Of a stretch of 64,000 nucleotides of DNA, positions 36,420-45,561 are shown piece after piece. The notes under the pieces were generated by a model, which was not told the DNA's origin, did no database searches, and worked only from the letters and a program-made list of their open reading frames with translations. The position numbers and the translations under genes are program-made. Origin of the DNA: Pseudomonas putida (GTDB lineage: Bacteria > Pseudomonadota > Gammaproteobacteria > Pseudomonadales > Pseudomonadaceae); the NCBI RefSeq assembly GCF_001941965.1, contig NZ_MKZO01000001.1:62001-126000 (forward strand), read 5' to 3'. Within the stretch, counting starts at the first letter, position 1. Each line of letters starts with the position of its first letter.

Positions 36420-36720
36420 TGAGGGCCTCATCGCCGGCAACGCCGGCTCCCACAGGGTTCTGAGACAGCCATAAAACTTGTGGTCGCCACAGACCCTGTG
36501 GGAGCTGGCTTGCCAGCGATTGGGCCCGACCTGACAACATCATTGCCCTTGCCGGCCTCATCGCTGGCAAGCCAGCTCCCACAGGGTTCGAAGCTAGCCA
36601 TGGGCGTTGTGTTCGACGCGGACATTGTGGGAGCGGCTTTACCCGCGATTGCGGTGGTGGGCCCACTATTGCAATCGCGGCGGTTCGGCGCTCCGATGAA
36701 CCCGCTCCCACAGGGTCCGC
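36420..36720. repeat. Cluster of three REP pairs of two types
   Basis: Two pairs of the usual GGCCTCATCGC(T/C)GGCAA type are followed by a pair with a different unit (GTGGGAGCGGCTTTACCCGC and its inverse). This fills almost the whole 334-base gap between the transporter and qhpG. A different REP subfamily is therefore present only here. Confidence 0.85.
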
Positions 36721-36728
36721 GCTCTGCT

Positions 36729-38036
36729 TCAGGGGCGGTAACCCTGGCTCAGGAGCCAGCTGCGCAGGTATCGCTGTTGCTCCGGGCTTAGATGGGCCAG
36801 CACTTGCTCTGCCGGCTCACTCTGTAATCGACTCACCAACGGCGCCAGCTCCACCCCATTCAAATGCCAGATCCCCAGCGGCTGATCCGGGCTGATCACC
36901 ACCTGCGCAAGATCCACGAACCCATCCCGCAACACCGGCGCCTGCTCGACCCGCAGATCATCGAAACACGCCTCGGCATGCACTGGCTCGCCATCCGGCC
37001 ACTGCCGCCGTACCTGCCAGAACGGCTCCTCGGCCCAGCGCCGTTCCTCCAGATAGAAATCCCGCCCCAGCCGGGCGAAACGCCAGAACAGGTGCTCGAC
37101 CCGTTGCTGATGGAACCGCAACGCCAGCTCACGCCGCTCAGGATAAGTCAGCAGGGTGTTGATCACCGCCGGCGCCTGCAACGCCGAGGACAGCGACTGG
37201 AAGATCCCATTGCCCGACAGCGGATCCACCGCCATCGCCGCATCCCCGACCCGCAGCCAGTTCTCCCCGCCACACACGGGCGTAAGGATCGCCGTGCTGC
37301 TGCGGGCATGCAGTTCGAGATCCTGTTCCTGGTCGTTATCGAAAAACGCCTTGGCCAATACCGACTCCCAGCGCCGAGCCCGGCAGAAATCCAGCAGCGC
37401 TGCCTTGTCCGGCAACGGCGTGGCGCCGACATCCAGGGTCCACTGCCAGTAGCAGCGGCCATCCGCCTGGCGGGCCATCCACATCCAGCCATCAGGCTGG
37501 CTTTCCACCGCACTGGCGCTTTTGCCGGGCGGGCCTTGCCAGCGATTGAGCAGGCTCAGCGTCTCCGGCCCACGGGCGGCACGGCCAATGGATTTATCGT
37601 GTTGCGGGGCCTGACGACCACGGGCTTCGACATGGAAATCGGCGACCAGGGAAGGCGCGCCATCCAGTTCGATCACGCTGCGTCCGTCCTCCTGCCGCAC
37701 ACCCAGCACCCGCGCTTCGACCAGGGCAATGCCCGCGGCATGCAGATCGTCCCGCAGCCCTTGATCGAAGCGCGGACGGTCCAGGAGGAATTCGACATTG
37801 CGATTCTGCGCTTCACTGTTCCACCGCGAATGCCGCCGCGACGGCTCACCCGCCACCGCCAGCGCATGGTTCAAACCCGCCCCGCGCAACGCCTCCAGCA
37901 CCCGCTGGGAAACCCCTTCAAGCGCCGCGAAACGCCGCCATTCACTGACCACGCTGACCGGGTAGCCGAGCCGCTTGAGACCAAGGGCAACCGCCGCGCC
38001 CGCCGGGCCGGCACCTAATACGACAATGGATTTCAA
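36729..38036 (-). CDS. qhpG: FAD-dependent monooxygenase QhpG
   Basis: A 435-residue flavoprotein of the halogenase/hydroxylase class. The FAD-binding GAGPAG lies at 8-13, and the second FAD motif is RVGDAAMAVDPLSGNG. In the characterised system QhpG dihydroxylates the tryptophan of the crosslinked QhpC peptide while it is still bound to QhpD, giving the quinone. The start overlaps the qhpE stop by four bases. Its 3' end is the parent of the fragment at 35196-35244. Confidence 0.92.
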   Translation of the reverse strand: MKSIVVLGAGPAGAAVALGLKRLGYPVSVVSEWRRFAALEGVSQRVLEALRGAGLNHALAVAGEPSRRHSRWNSEAQNRNVEFLLDRPRFDQGLRDDLHAAGIALVEARVLGVRQEDGRSVIELDGAPSLVADFHVEARGRQAPQHDKSIGRAARGPETLSLLNRWQGPPGKSASAVESQPDGWMWMARQADGRCYWQWTLDVGATPLPDKAALLDFCRARRWESVLAKAFFDNDQEQDLELHARSSTAILTPVCGGENWLRVGDAAMAVDPLSGNGIFQSLSSALQAPAVINTLLTYPERRELALRFHQQRVEHLFWRFARLGRDFYLEERRWAEEPFWQVRRQWPDGEPVHAEACFDDLRVEQAPVLRDGFVDLAQVVISPDQPLGIWHLNGVELAPLVSRLQSEPAEQVLAHLSPEQQRYLRSWLLSQGYRP

Positions 38037-38698
38037 GCACGTCCTCGATATTCACGACCACGGTAATGAGCGTTGTGCAGCAGCCAGGCCATGACCAGCG
38101 CATTGGTGGCATGGGGCTGGTCACGCAGGAACGCGGCGATTTGACCGGTCAGCGCCGCACAACCGAAACTGGCACCGGACAACGGACTTTCCTTGGCCCG
38201 CACGCAGGCGCCGAAGTCGGCCTGCGGGCTGTCCAGCCAGCTCCATTCGTCACGCTGGCAACGGGCATCGCCGGTGATGCGCAGCACGCCCGGATAGGCG
38301 GCGGGATAGACCGGCGCACCCTGCGCCGGTGTCGAGGCGCAGATCAGCACGCCGGCCTGCTGCGCCGCCTCGCAGGCTTCGCGCAACGCCGGGCGATCTT
38401 CGCGCAGGCCGAGGCTGAGGTTGATCAGGCGCACGCCGCGCATCACCAGCCATTCGATCCCGGCCGCCACCTGCAAGGCACTGGTCACGCCACGCTCGTC
38501 AAAGACCTGGGCGACATGGATCGGCATATCACCCGCCCCCGCCGCGATCAGCTCGACCACCGCACTGCCATGCCCCAGGGCATCTTCCCGCGCAGGTTGT
38601 TCGCTGACCCCGACCGCCGCCAACTGGAAGCGGCGCGACTCCGCTACCCGCTCCAACGGCGCCCCGCTGTCCACCACGCCGATCCGCACCTCAGACAT
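38033..38698 (-). CDS. qhpE: Subtilisin-like leader peptidase QhpE
   Basis: A compact 221-residue serine protease of the subtilisin fold with the catalytic triad D10 (GVVDSGAP), H43 (ALGHGSAVV) and S177 (SGASFGCA). It lacks a signal peptide and pro-domain, so it works inside the cell, where QhpE cuts the 28-residue leader from QhpC. It overlaps qhpF upstream (eight bases) and qhpG downstream (four bases). Confidence 0.93.
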   Translation of the reverse strand: MSEVRIGVVDSGAPLERVAESRRFQLAAVGVSEQPAREDALGHGSAVVELIAAGAGDMPIHVAQVFDERGVTSALQVAAGIEWLVMRGVRLINLSLGLREDRPALREACEAAQQAGVLICASTPAQGAPVYPAAYPGVLRITGDARCQRDEWSWLDSPQADFGACVRAKESPLSGASFGCAALTGQIAAFLRDQPHATNALVMAWLLHNAHYRGREYRGRA

Positions 38699-40406
38699 GC
38701 CCCGCCTCCCGCTCGCGCAACTGGCCGTCCTGCAGGATCAGGTGCAGGTCGGCATTGGCCAGGGTCGAGGGGCGATGGCTGACCAGGATCCGCGTGCGGT
38801 CAGAAAAGAGTTGGTCTATTGCAGCTATCACTTCGCGCTCCGTGTCTTCATCGACTTGTGAGGTGGCTTCATCCAGCACCAGCAGCAGCGGATTCTGGAG
38901 CAATGCGCGGGCAATGGCGATACGTTGTTTCTGTCCGCCGGAAAGTTGCTGCCCGCGCTCACCCAGCGGGCTGTCCAGGCCCTCCGGCAAACTGGCGATC
39001 AAAGTGTCCAGGCGCGCCAGCCGGGCGACCTCGGCGATCGCCTCGCGGCTGGCGTCCGGAACGCTGTAGGCGAGGTTGTCGGCGAGGCTGCCGCGGAACA
39101 GCACGATATCCTGGCTGACCACCGCCACGCGCCGACGCAGGTCATGCAGATCGAGCTCGCGCAGATCGGTACCGCCCAGCAGGATCTGCCCGGCCTGGGG
39201 ATCGTAGAAGCGTTGCAGCAGATCGATCAGCGTCGACTTGCCGGCACCGGACATGCCGCTCAAGGCCACCTTGCGGCCATGGGGAATCTTCACCTCGACA
39301 CCCTGCAATATCGGAGGCCGGCCCGGGTGGGCGAAGCACACGCCGCGCAGGTGCAGATCGCCACGCTCCGGCATCGGCCGGGTTTCGGCGGGGCTTTCCA
39401 CTTCCGGCGCTACGCCACGCAACTCCATGACCCGGCCAAGGCTGACGCTCATGCGCTGCATCGCCACATACAGCCCGAGCAGGCTCTGCACCGGGCCGAC
39501 TGCCATGCCAAGGTAGGTGGAAAAAGCGATCAGCGCCCCCAGTTGCCAGGTGCCCTGCACCACCCAGTAGCCGCCGACCAGGAAGGCGCAGGCACGGGAC
39601 AGCGAGGTCAGGGTGCCGGGCACCGCCTGGGTAAAGAACTCGGTGACCTGCAGGCGCAGCAACTGGCTCATGTAGCCCTGCCCCAGTCCGTCGAGCCGAC
39701 GCGCCTCACGCTGCTGCTGGCCGGCGGACTGGATGAATTTCATCGCTGGCAGGGTCTCCACCAGAAACGAGGAGACATCCGCCGAACGCTCGCGCAACTG
39801 CCGGACTTCGCGCTCCACCTTGCGCCGCATCCAGCGCAGCCAGAGCACGTCGAGCGGGATCAGCAGCAGGGCCAGCAGCGACAGTTTCCACGACAGCACC
39901 AGCAGCATGCCCAGCGCACAGACCAGGCCGATCACGCTGGACACGGCGGAGAACAATGAGTCCACGGCAAAGCGCTGGATCTCGGCGACATCGCCATCCA
40001 GGCGCGACATCAGGTCACCCAGGCGGCGCTGGCCGTAGAAGGTCGGCGAGAGGCGTTGCAGATGGCGATACAGCTCGTCGCGCAGGGCGAACAGGATGCG
40101 CCCGGACAGGCGGGTGTGCAGGTAGCGGTTGAGTCCGGACAACAAGGTGCCGAGGATACCGGCGAGGATCATCGCCCCGGCGACCAGCACCAGGGTCGGG
40201 AAGTCCTTCGCCAGCAGGCCGTCATCGATCAGCAGCTTGGTCAGCCAGGGCTGCACCAGCACCAGGGCCGTAGCGCACATCGACAGGCCGAGCAGCCCGA
40301 GGATCGCCAGGCGGTGGGGGCGGATGAATCCGTAGAGCCAGTGCAGGGCGTCATGCAGGGCGGGCCGGTCCTGATGCTCGATCAGGCGGCTGAGCAGACG
40401 CTGCAT
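38691..40406 (-). CDS. qhpF: ABC exporter QhpF (membrane plus ATPase)
   Basis: A 571-residue half-transporter. Six membrane helices (about 30-310) are fused to an ATPase domain (about 345-570) with Walker A GMSGAGKST, signature LSGGQKQR, Walker B LLLVLDEAT and the H-loop VSHRPS. It is thought to export processed QhpC to the periplasm, since the precursor has no Sec signal. The ATG at 40406 overlaps the activator stop by one base (TGATG). Confidence 0.92.
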   Translation of the reverse strand: MQRLLSRLIEHQDRPALHDALHWLYGFIRPHRLAILGLLGLSMCATALVLVQPWLTKLLIDDGLLAKDFPTLVLVAGAMILAGILGTLLSGLNRYLHTRLSGRILFALRDELYRHLQRLSPTFYGQRRLGDLMSRLDGDVAEIQRFAVDSLFSAVSSVIGLVCALGMLLVLSWKLSLLALLLIPLDVLWLRWMRRKVEREVRQLRERSADVSSFLVETLPAMKFIQSAGQQQREARRLDGLGQGYMSQLLRLQVTEFFTQAVPGTLTSLSRACAFLVGGYWVVQGTWQLGALIAFSTYLGMAVGPVQSLLGLYVAMQRMSVSLGRVMELRGVAPEVESPAETRPMPERGDLHLRGVCFAHPGRPPILQGVEVKIPHGRKVALSGMSGAGKSTLIDLLQRFYDPQAGQILLGGTDLRELDLHDLRRRVAVVSQDIVLFRGSLADNLAYSVPDASREAIAEVARLARLDTLIASLPEGLDSPLGERGQQLSGGQKQRIAIARALLQNPLLLVLDEATSQVDEDTEREVIAAIDQLFSDRTRILVSHRPSTLANADLHLILQDGQLREREAGHV

Positions 40407-42301
40407 CACGAATTCATCTGCTTGAGCTTGCGGTACAGCGTGGCGCGACTGATGCCCAGGGCCGTGGCGGCCGCGGTGGCGTTGCCGTGATGGCGGTCGA
40501 GGGCCTGGCGGATCAGCTCCAGTTGGTTGTCGCGCAGGCTTTCCCGTTTCGCCGGTTGCTCGCCGGCGCGCAGTTCATCGAGCAGGTTGTCCGGCAGATG
40601 ATCGAGGCCGAGCACCTGCTCGCCCTCCTCGCGCATGGCCAGCAGCAGGCGCAGGCTCATTTCCAGTTGGCGGATATTGCCCGGCCAGTGATAGCCCTGG
40701 ATAAGCTGCGCCAGCTCGTCGGAGAGGCGCACGCCCTGGCCACCGAGACGCGCCAGCAGGCTGTCGATCAGTGCTGGCAGGTCGTCGCGCTCGCGCAGGG
40801 GCGGCAGTTGCACGCTGATGCCATTGATCCGGTAGTAGAGGTCTTCGCGGAAATGCTGGTCCTGCACCTGGGCCTTGAGGTCGCGGTGGGTGGCGCAGAT
40901 CAGGGCGATATCCAGGTCTTGCTCCTGGGCCGCACCCAGCGGCGCCACCTTGCGCTCCTGCAGGACCCGCAACAGCCGCGCCTGCAGGGCCAGCGGCATA
41001 TCGCCGACCTCGTCGAGGAACAGCGTGCCACCATGGGCCTGTTGCAGGCGCCCGACCATGCCGCCGCGCCGGGAACCGGTGAAGGCGCCTTCGCGGTAGC
41101 CGAACAGTTCGGATTCGATCAGACCCTCGGGAATCGCCGCGCAGTTCACTGCGACAAAGGGTTTGCCGGCCCGGGCGCTTTCCTGATGCAGGGCACGGGC
41201 GACCACTTCCTTGCCGCTGCCGGTCTCGCCCAGCAGCACCACTGGCAGGTCGTTGGCCAGGCCCTGGCGCGCCATGCGCAGGGTGCGGGCGAAGCGGCTG
41301 TTGCCGGCGCCGAGGGTTTCCAGCGAAGGCGTGGTCGAGACGGGGCGGCTGACGACGGCCGGCACCGACAACGCCAACGGTCGCTGCGGCACATGCAGGG
41401 TCTTGTAGTGGAAGGCGCCCTTGGCGGTCTCGACGCTGTCGACCTGGCCCTGTTGCAGACGCGCCAGCCACTGTTCGACACGCAGGCCCAACAGGCTGTC
41501 GCAGCGCTGGCCGACCAGATTGCCGCGGTCGCTGCGCAGCAACTGGCAGGCCTGGTTGCTGGCGGCGAGGATGCGCCCGTCGAGGCTGACCGCAAGCAGG
41601 CCCTGCCAGCAGGAATCGAGGTATTGGCGACGGCTGTGGAAGGCGAGGACGATCTGTTCCGGGAAGCTGTTCCTGAACAGCCGGCTTTCGATCTGCATCA
41701 CCGCCAGGGCCAGCAGCGCAGTGCGGTCCGGCAGGCGGCCGAGGGGGCCCTGGCGGGTCAGGTCGAGGACCCCGAGCAGTTCGCCTTGCGGGCAGTGGAT
41801 GGGCACCGAGGTGCAGGAGAAATCGCTGAGGCGTTCGAGGAAGTGTTCGCCGCAATCGATCTGCACCGTGCGTGCTTCCACCAGGGCGGTACCCAGGGCA
41901 TTGGTGCCGCGGGCCGCTTCGCTCCAGCAGGTACCGGGGGCGATATCGCCGAGGCCACGCTGCTTGAGCACGGCGGACTCGCCCTGGATGGTGAGGATGG
42001 TGGCGTCGGCATTGGCCAGGATCACCAGGCTGTCCTGGCCCTGGCGAGCGCCGAGGTAGTCGAGTTCGGCAGTGGCGGCGTCGAGCAGCGGGCGGTTGTT
42101 GGCCAGCAACAGATCGAGGCTGGCGGCGGACGTCAGGGCGACTTCCTGGCCGGCGTTACCGGTGACCCCATGATCAAGGCTGCGGCGCCAGGAGGCATCG
42201 ATTTCGGCGCGCAGGAAACCGTCGGGCAACTGGCCCTCGATGGACAGGCGTTCCCGGGCAAGGCGTGGGTTCGAGGTCGGGGCGGTTTTTATTGTGCTCA
42301 T
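40406..42301 (-). CDS. Sigma-54-dependent activator of the amine dehydrogenase locus (AcoR type)
   Basis: A 631-residue enhancer-binding protein. The N-terminal GAF-like sensor (about 60-205) and a PAS-like segment (about 225-310) precede the AAA+ domain (about 335-565) with Walker A GETGSGKE, the sigma-54 contact GAFTG and [13 protein letters not shown] Fis-type helix-turn-helix is at the end ([20 protein letters not shown]). It is the first gene of the maturation operon and probably binds the palindromes at 33510-33565. In Paracoccus the qhp regulator is AraC-type, so this is a different solution and I leave the symbol empty. Confidence 0.92.
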   Translation of the reverse strand: MSTIKTAPTSNPRLARERLSIEGQLPDGFLRAEIDASWRRSLDHGVTGNAGQEVALTSAASLDLLLANNRPLLDAATAELDYLGARQGQDSLVILANADATILTIQGESAVLKQRGLGDIAPGTCWSEAARGTNALGTALVEARTVQIDCGEHFLERLSDFSCTSVPIHCPQGELLGVLDLTRQGPLGRLPDRTALLALAVMQIESRLFRNSFPEQIVLAFHSRRQYLDSCWQGLLAVSLDGRILAASNQACQLLRSDRGNLVGQRCDSLLGLRVEQWLARLQQGQVDSVETAKGAFHYKTLHVPQRPLALSVPAVVSRPVSTTPSLETLGAGNSRFARTLRMARQGLANDLPVVLLGETGSGKEVVARALHQESARAGKPFVAVNCAAIPEGLIESELFGYREGAFTGSRRGGMVGRLQQAHGGTLFLDEVGDMPLALQARLLRVLQERKVAPLGAAQEQDLDIALICATHRDLKAQVQDQHFREDLYYRINGISVQLPPLRERDDLPALIDSLLARLGGQGVRLSDELAQLIQGYHWPGNIRQLEMSLRLLLAMREEGEQVLGLDHLPDNLLDELRAGEQPAKRESLRDNQLELIRQALDRHHGNATAAATALGISRATLYRKLKQMNS

Positions 42302-42390
42302 CGGCGGCTCCGGATCGGGTATCCGATACAAGCAAGACCTGCGCCAGATCAGGCGGGTAACACTTCCTTGGGATCTTGGGTGTTGCTGAT

Positions 42391-42478
42391 GGCCTCATCG
42401 CCGGCAACGCCGGCTCCCACAGGTTCCGCGTACACCACAGAACCTTGTGGGAGCTGGCGTTGCCAGCGATTGGGGCCA
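42391..42478. repeat. REP pair (REPIN)
   Basis: Inverted pair GGCCTCATCGCCGGC ... GCCAGCGATTGGGGCC with a spacer of about 27 bases (GTTCCGCGTACACCACAGAA), between the sigma-54 activator and the LuxR gene. Confidence 0.88.
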
Positions 42479-42503
42479 CCACAAGAGTCCGAGTATAACC
42501 CCG

Positions 42504-45209
42504 TTACAAAAGCCCCAGCGACTTGGCCCGGGCCACCGCCTGGGTGCGCCGCTCAACCCCGAGCTTGCTGTTGATATGGCTGGCGTGGGTCTTCACGGTA
42601 TGCAGCGAGATGAACAGTTGCTCGCTGATTTCCTGGTTGGAGCACCCCTGGGCAATCAACTTGAGCACCGAATGTTCGCGGGCACTGAGGGTGTCCGCAC
42701 TGGCCGCTTCCTGGCTCGGCAGCAGCCCCAGCAAACTGGCCTGGGCCGGGCTCGCCGGCTGCGCCTGAAGCTGTTCACGCAACCAGTCGGGATACTCCGC
42801 AAGCAGGCGTTGGAACGGTTGCAACGCCCCGCCCCGCGCCGCTTCGAGCGCCTGGACAAAACGCTCGCGGGCCTCCGCCTGCTCTCCCTGCGCCAGCAAC
42901 AAACCAACCTGCTGACACAGCGCGATCACACAGAGCAATTGCCCACCACTGGCCTGCCCACGATTGACCAGCGCCTGCAAGCGCTGCCCGGCCTGGGCGC
43001 TCCGCCCCTGGGCCTGCTCCAGCAAGGCCTGCTGCAACTCGATATGCAGCGGCAGCAACGGATGGAATTCCGGCGCCGCCGCAGCCTGCTGACCACCATA
43101 GGTCTGGCTCAGGCGCAGCAGCCAGGACTCGGCCAGGTCGTTGCGCCCCTGGGCCAGCCACAGTTCGCATTTCACCAGGGTGATCATCGCCAGGTAGAAG
43201 ATCGGTGGCACGTCCCAGATATGCATCAGGCGTTCGGCCTCGGCCAGCTCGGCGAAGGCTTCGGCGAAGCGCCCTTCGCGCCCGTCCAGGGTCGCCAGCG
43301 CGCAGTGGCCGATCAGCACGCTGATATCGCGGCAGGCCCGTGCCTCGATCAGGCCGGCACGCAGACGACTGCGGCCGGCCTCGGATTGCAGGCGCCCAAC
43401 CAGCAGGTAGCCCTCGTACAGCATCAACCGCGCACGCACCGCATACAGCCGCTGCGACGACAGCCCGCGCAGCCGATGCAGGCCCTGGCGCACTTCGTCC
43501 ATGGCCCGCAGCACTTCGCCCCGGGCATGCAGGACCCGGGCACGGTCGTAATGGGTCAAGGCTTCGAACAGCGGATTGCCGACCCGCTGCGCCAGCTCCA
43601 GTGCTTCGCGATTCCAACCCCGGGCACGCCAGAAATCGGCGTCGGCGATGGCCAGGTTGGAGAGCGTCGACAGGCACATCAGACGCTGCCCGTAACGCTT
43701 GTGCGGCAGGCTTTGCAGGGCCTGCTCGCAATAGGATTTCGTACGTTCCCGGTCGCCGCGCCCGCGAGCGATGATCCCGCTCAGCGCCAGCCATTGGGCG
43801 AGCATGGACTTCTGCGCAGTGGCCGAGGGTGCCGGCAGGAAGCGGCTGAGGTGGCTGGCCAGTTCCTCGGCCGCATCCAGTTGGCAAGCCAGGCCGAGGG
43901 CCCAGCTGTACAGGACGATCAGCCGCGGTGTGCTGATCAGCAGGCTATCGGGCAGGTCCATCTTCCAGCGCAGGAGCATGCCGACGTTCTGCTCGGCCAG
44001 CAGTTGTTCTTCCGAGAGGTTCTGCACCAGGTTGGCGGCGACATCGAGATGGCCGGCGCGCAACGCCTGCTCCACCGCTTCGTCGAGCAGGCCCTGGCCG
44101 TGGAACCAGCGGCAGGCCCGCAGGTGCAGGCTCGACAGCGGCAAACTGGCCTGGCGGGTGCGCAGCAGGTCGGAAAACAGATGGTGATAGCGGAACCAGT
44201 AACCGTGTTCGTCCAGCGGCACGAGGAACACCTGGTGCGATTGCAGGAAACGCAGGATCTCGCTGCTGTCGTGGCTTTCCCGCAGGGCGTCGCAGAGGTC
44301 GGCGCAGAAGCGGTCCTGGCAGGCGGTGTCGTTGAGGAAGGCCTGCACCTCGGGCGGCAGGCAGTCGATGACTTCTTCCAGCAGGTAATCGCGGATCAAC
44401 CCTTCGCCACCGTGCAGGGCCTGGGGCAGATGGTGGTCGGCGCCGGATTCGTTGGCCGCCAGCAGCCAGAAGCGCAGGCCGGCGACCCAGCCGTCGCTGC
44501 GCTGGACCAGGTTGTCCAGCGCCTGGCCACGCAAGAGCGAGGGATGCTGGCCGAGCACGGCGAAGGATTCGTCGGGGGTCAGGCGCAGGTCTTGCTCGGT
44601 CAGTTCCAGCAGTTGCCGCGACAGGCGCAGGCGCGCCAGGTGCCAGTCCGGGCGCAGGCGGCTGGTGACCAGCAGCACCAGCCCTGGCGGCAGGTGGTTG
44701 AGGAAGAATTGCAGGCAGCGGTCGAGCACCGGCCCCTGGGCCAGGTGATAGTCGTCGAGGACCAGGAGGATCGGCGCGCCGCCTTGCAGGTGCACGGCCA
44801 GTTCGTCGAGCAGGCCGTCGAGCCATTCCTCGAAGGCGAAGGGCTGGTGGCGCTGGCGCATCTTCAGCAGGCCGAGGGCCTGGGCGCCGAGGCTCGGGCA
44901 GTGTTGCTGGAGGCCTTCGAGCAGGCGTTCGAGGAAGCGACCGGGATCGGCATCACGCTTGCTCAGGCCCAGCCACAGGCTGCGCCATTGCGCGGGCAGG
45001 TTCTGGCAGAACTCAACCGCCAGGGAGCTTTTACCGAAGCCAGCGGGGGCATTGACCAGCAACAGGCGACCACCGAGCCCGGCCTGCAGGCGCTGGCACA
45101 GGCGCGCCCGCGGCACATGCCCGTCAGGCAGCGGCGGCCGGTAGAAACGCCCTTCCAGCGCAGACACGGTCTGGCCGGGGAACCCTTGCGTGCTGGACAG
45201 ATCGGTCAT
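42504..45209 (-). CDS. MalT-type large LuxR regulator
   Basis: A 901-residue ATP-dependent LuxR regulator. The N-terminal STAND ATPase has Walker A APAGFGKSS (about 54-62). TPR-like helical repeats fill the middle (about 400-800). A C-terminal LuxR helix-turn-helix (about 835-895) reads SAREHSVLKLIAQGCSNQEI. It resembles AlkS/MalT activators, which bind an inducer and ATP. Its position next to the DUF1329/DUF1302 and acyl-CoA ligase genes suggests it controls them; I recall the same order in P. putida. Confidence 0.9.
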   Translation of the reverse strand: MTDLSSTQGFPGQTVSALEGRFYRPPLPDGHVPRARLCQRLQAGLGGRLLLVNAPAGFGKSSLAVEFCQNLPAQWRSLWLGLSKRDADPGRFLERLLEGLQQHCPSLGAQALGLLKMRQRHQPFAFEEWLDGLLDELAVHLQGGAPILLVLDDYHLAQGPVLDRCLQFFLNHLPPGLVLLVTSRLRPDWHLARLRLSRQLLELTEQDLRLTPDESFAVLGQHPSLLRGQALDNLVQRSDGWVAGLRFWLLAANESGADHHLPQALHGGEGLIRDYLLEEVIDCLPPEVQAFLNDTACQDRFCADLCDALRESHDSSEILRFLQSHQVFLVPLDEHGYWFRYHHLFSDLLRTRQASLPLSSLHLRACRWFHGQGLLDEAVEQALRAGHLDVAANLVQNLSEEQLLAEQNVGMLLRWKMDLPDSLLISTPRLIVLYSWALGLACQLDAAEELASHLSRFLPAPSATAQKSMLAQWLALSGIIARGRGDRERTKSYCEQALQSLPHKRYGQRLMCLSTLSNLAIADADFWRARGWNREALELAQRVGNPLFEALTHYDRARVLHARGEVLRAMDEVRQGLHRLRGLSSQRLYAVRARLMLYEGYLLVGRLQSEAGRSRLRAGLIEARACRDISVLIGHCALATLDGREGRFAEAFAELAEAERLMHIWDVPPIFYLAMITLVKCELWLAQGRNDLAESWLLRLSQTYGGQQAAAAPEFHPLLPLHIELQQALLEQAQGRSAQAGQRLQALVNRGQASGGQLLCVIALCQQVGLLLAQGEQAEARERFVQALEAARGGALQPFQRLLAEYPDWLREQLQAQPASPAQASLLGLLPSQEAASADTLSAREHSVLKLIAQGCSNQEISEQLFISLHTVKTHASHINSKLGVERRTQAVARAKSLGLL

Positions 45210-45393
45210 GGCCGGCTCGGTTGGTGGAAAGTCTCGGCGACAGGGATTGCCGGAGACTAGCGGTTTAGCCGGCACATTTGAAGGTGATTGCAGCAGGAAA
45301 GGAAAAAAAGACTACAACAAGAAGCAACAGAAACAACATTGATCAGGGGCAAGGGATGACTGCCTTGCAGGGAAGATTGAGGGTGCTGCTGGT

Positions 45394-45488
45394 GGCCTCA
45401 TCGCTGGCAAGCCAGCTCCCACAGGTACAGCACAAGTCTCAAGGTTTGTGCTGTACCTGTGGGAGCTGGCTTGCCAGCGATGAGGCCC
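45394..45488. repeat. REP pair with an extended perfect palindrome
   Basis: The two REP units are identical in inverse, and unlike other copies the spacer is also palindromic: GGTACAGCACAA is mirrored by TTGTGCTGTACC around only nine unpaired bases. The whole element forms one hairpin with arms of about 43 bases. It lies in the 352-base gap before the LuxR gene. Confidence 0.92.
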
Positions 45489-45506
45489 GAGAGACCACCA
45501 CAAATC

Positions 45507-45533
45507 AAAACGCCCCGGCAAGGCCGGGGCGTT
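45507..45533 (-). terminator. Rho-independent terminator of the DUF1302/DUF1329 operon
   Basis: CGCCCCGGC and GCCGGGGCG form a nine-base-pair stem with an AAG loop. On the minus strand it is followed by TTTTGATTTG. It lies 29 bases after the DUF1329 stop. Confidence 0.8.
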
Positions 45534-45561
45534 CTGGGGGATCACACGGAGTAGCTGAAAC

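Noticed and set aside
40487..45260. Long plus-strand frames opposite the sigma-54 activator and the LuxR gene
   Set aside because: Low-complexity Gln/Ala/Gly-rich translations typical of antisense shadows.
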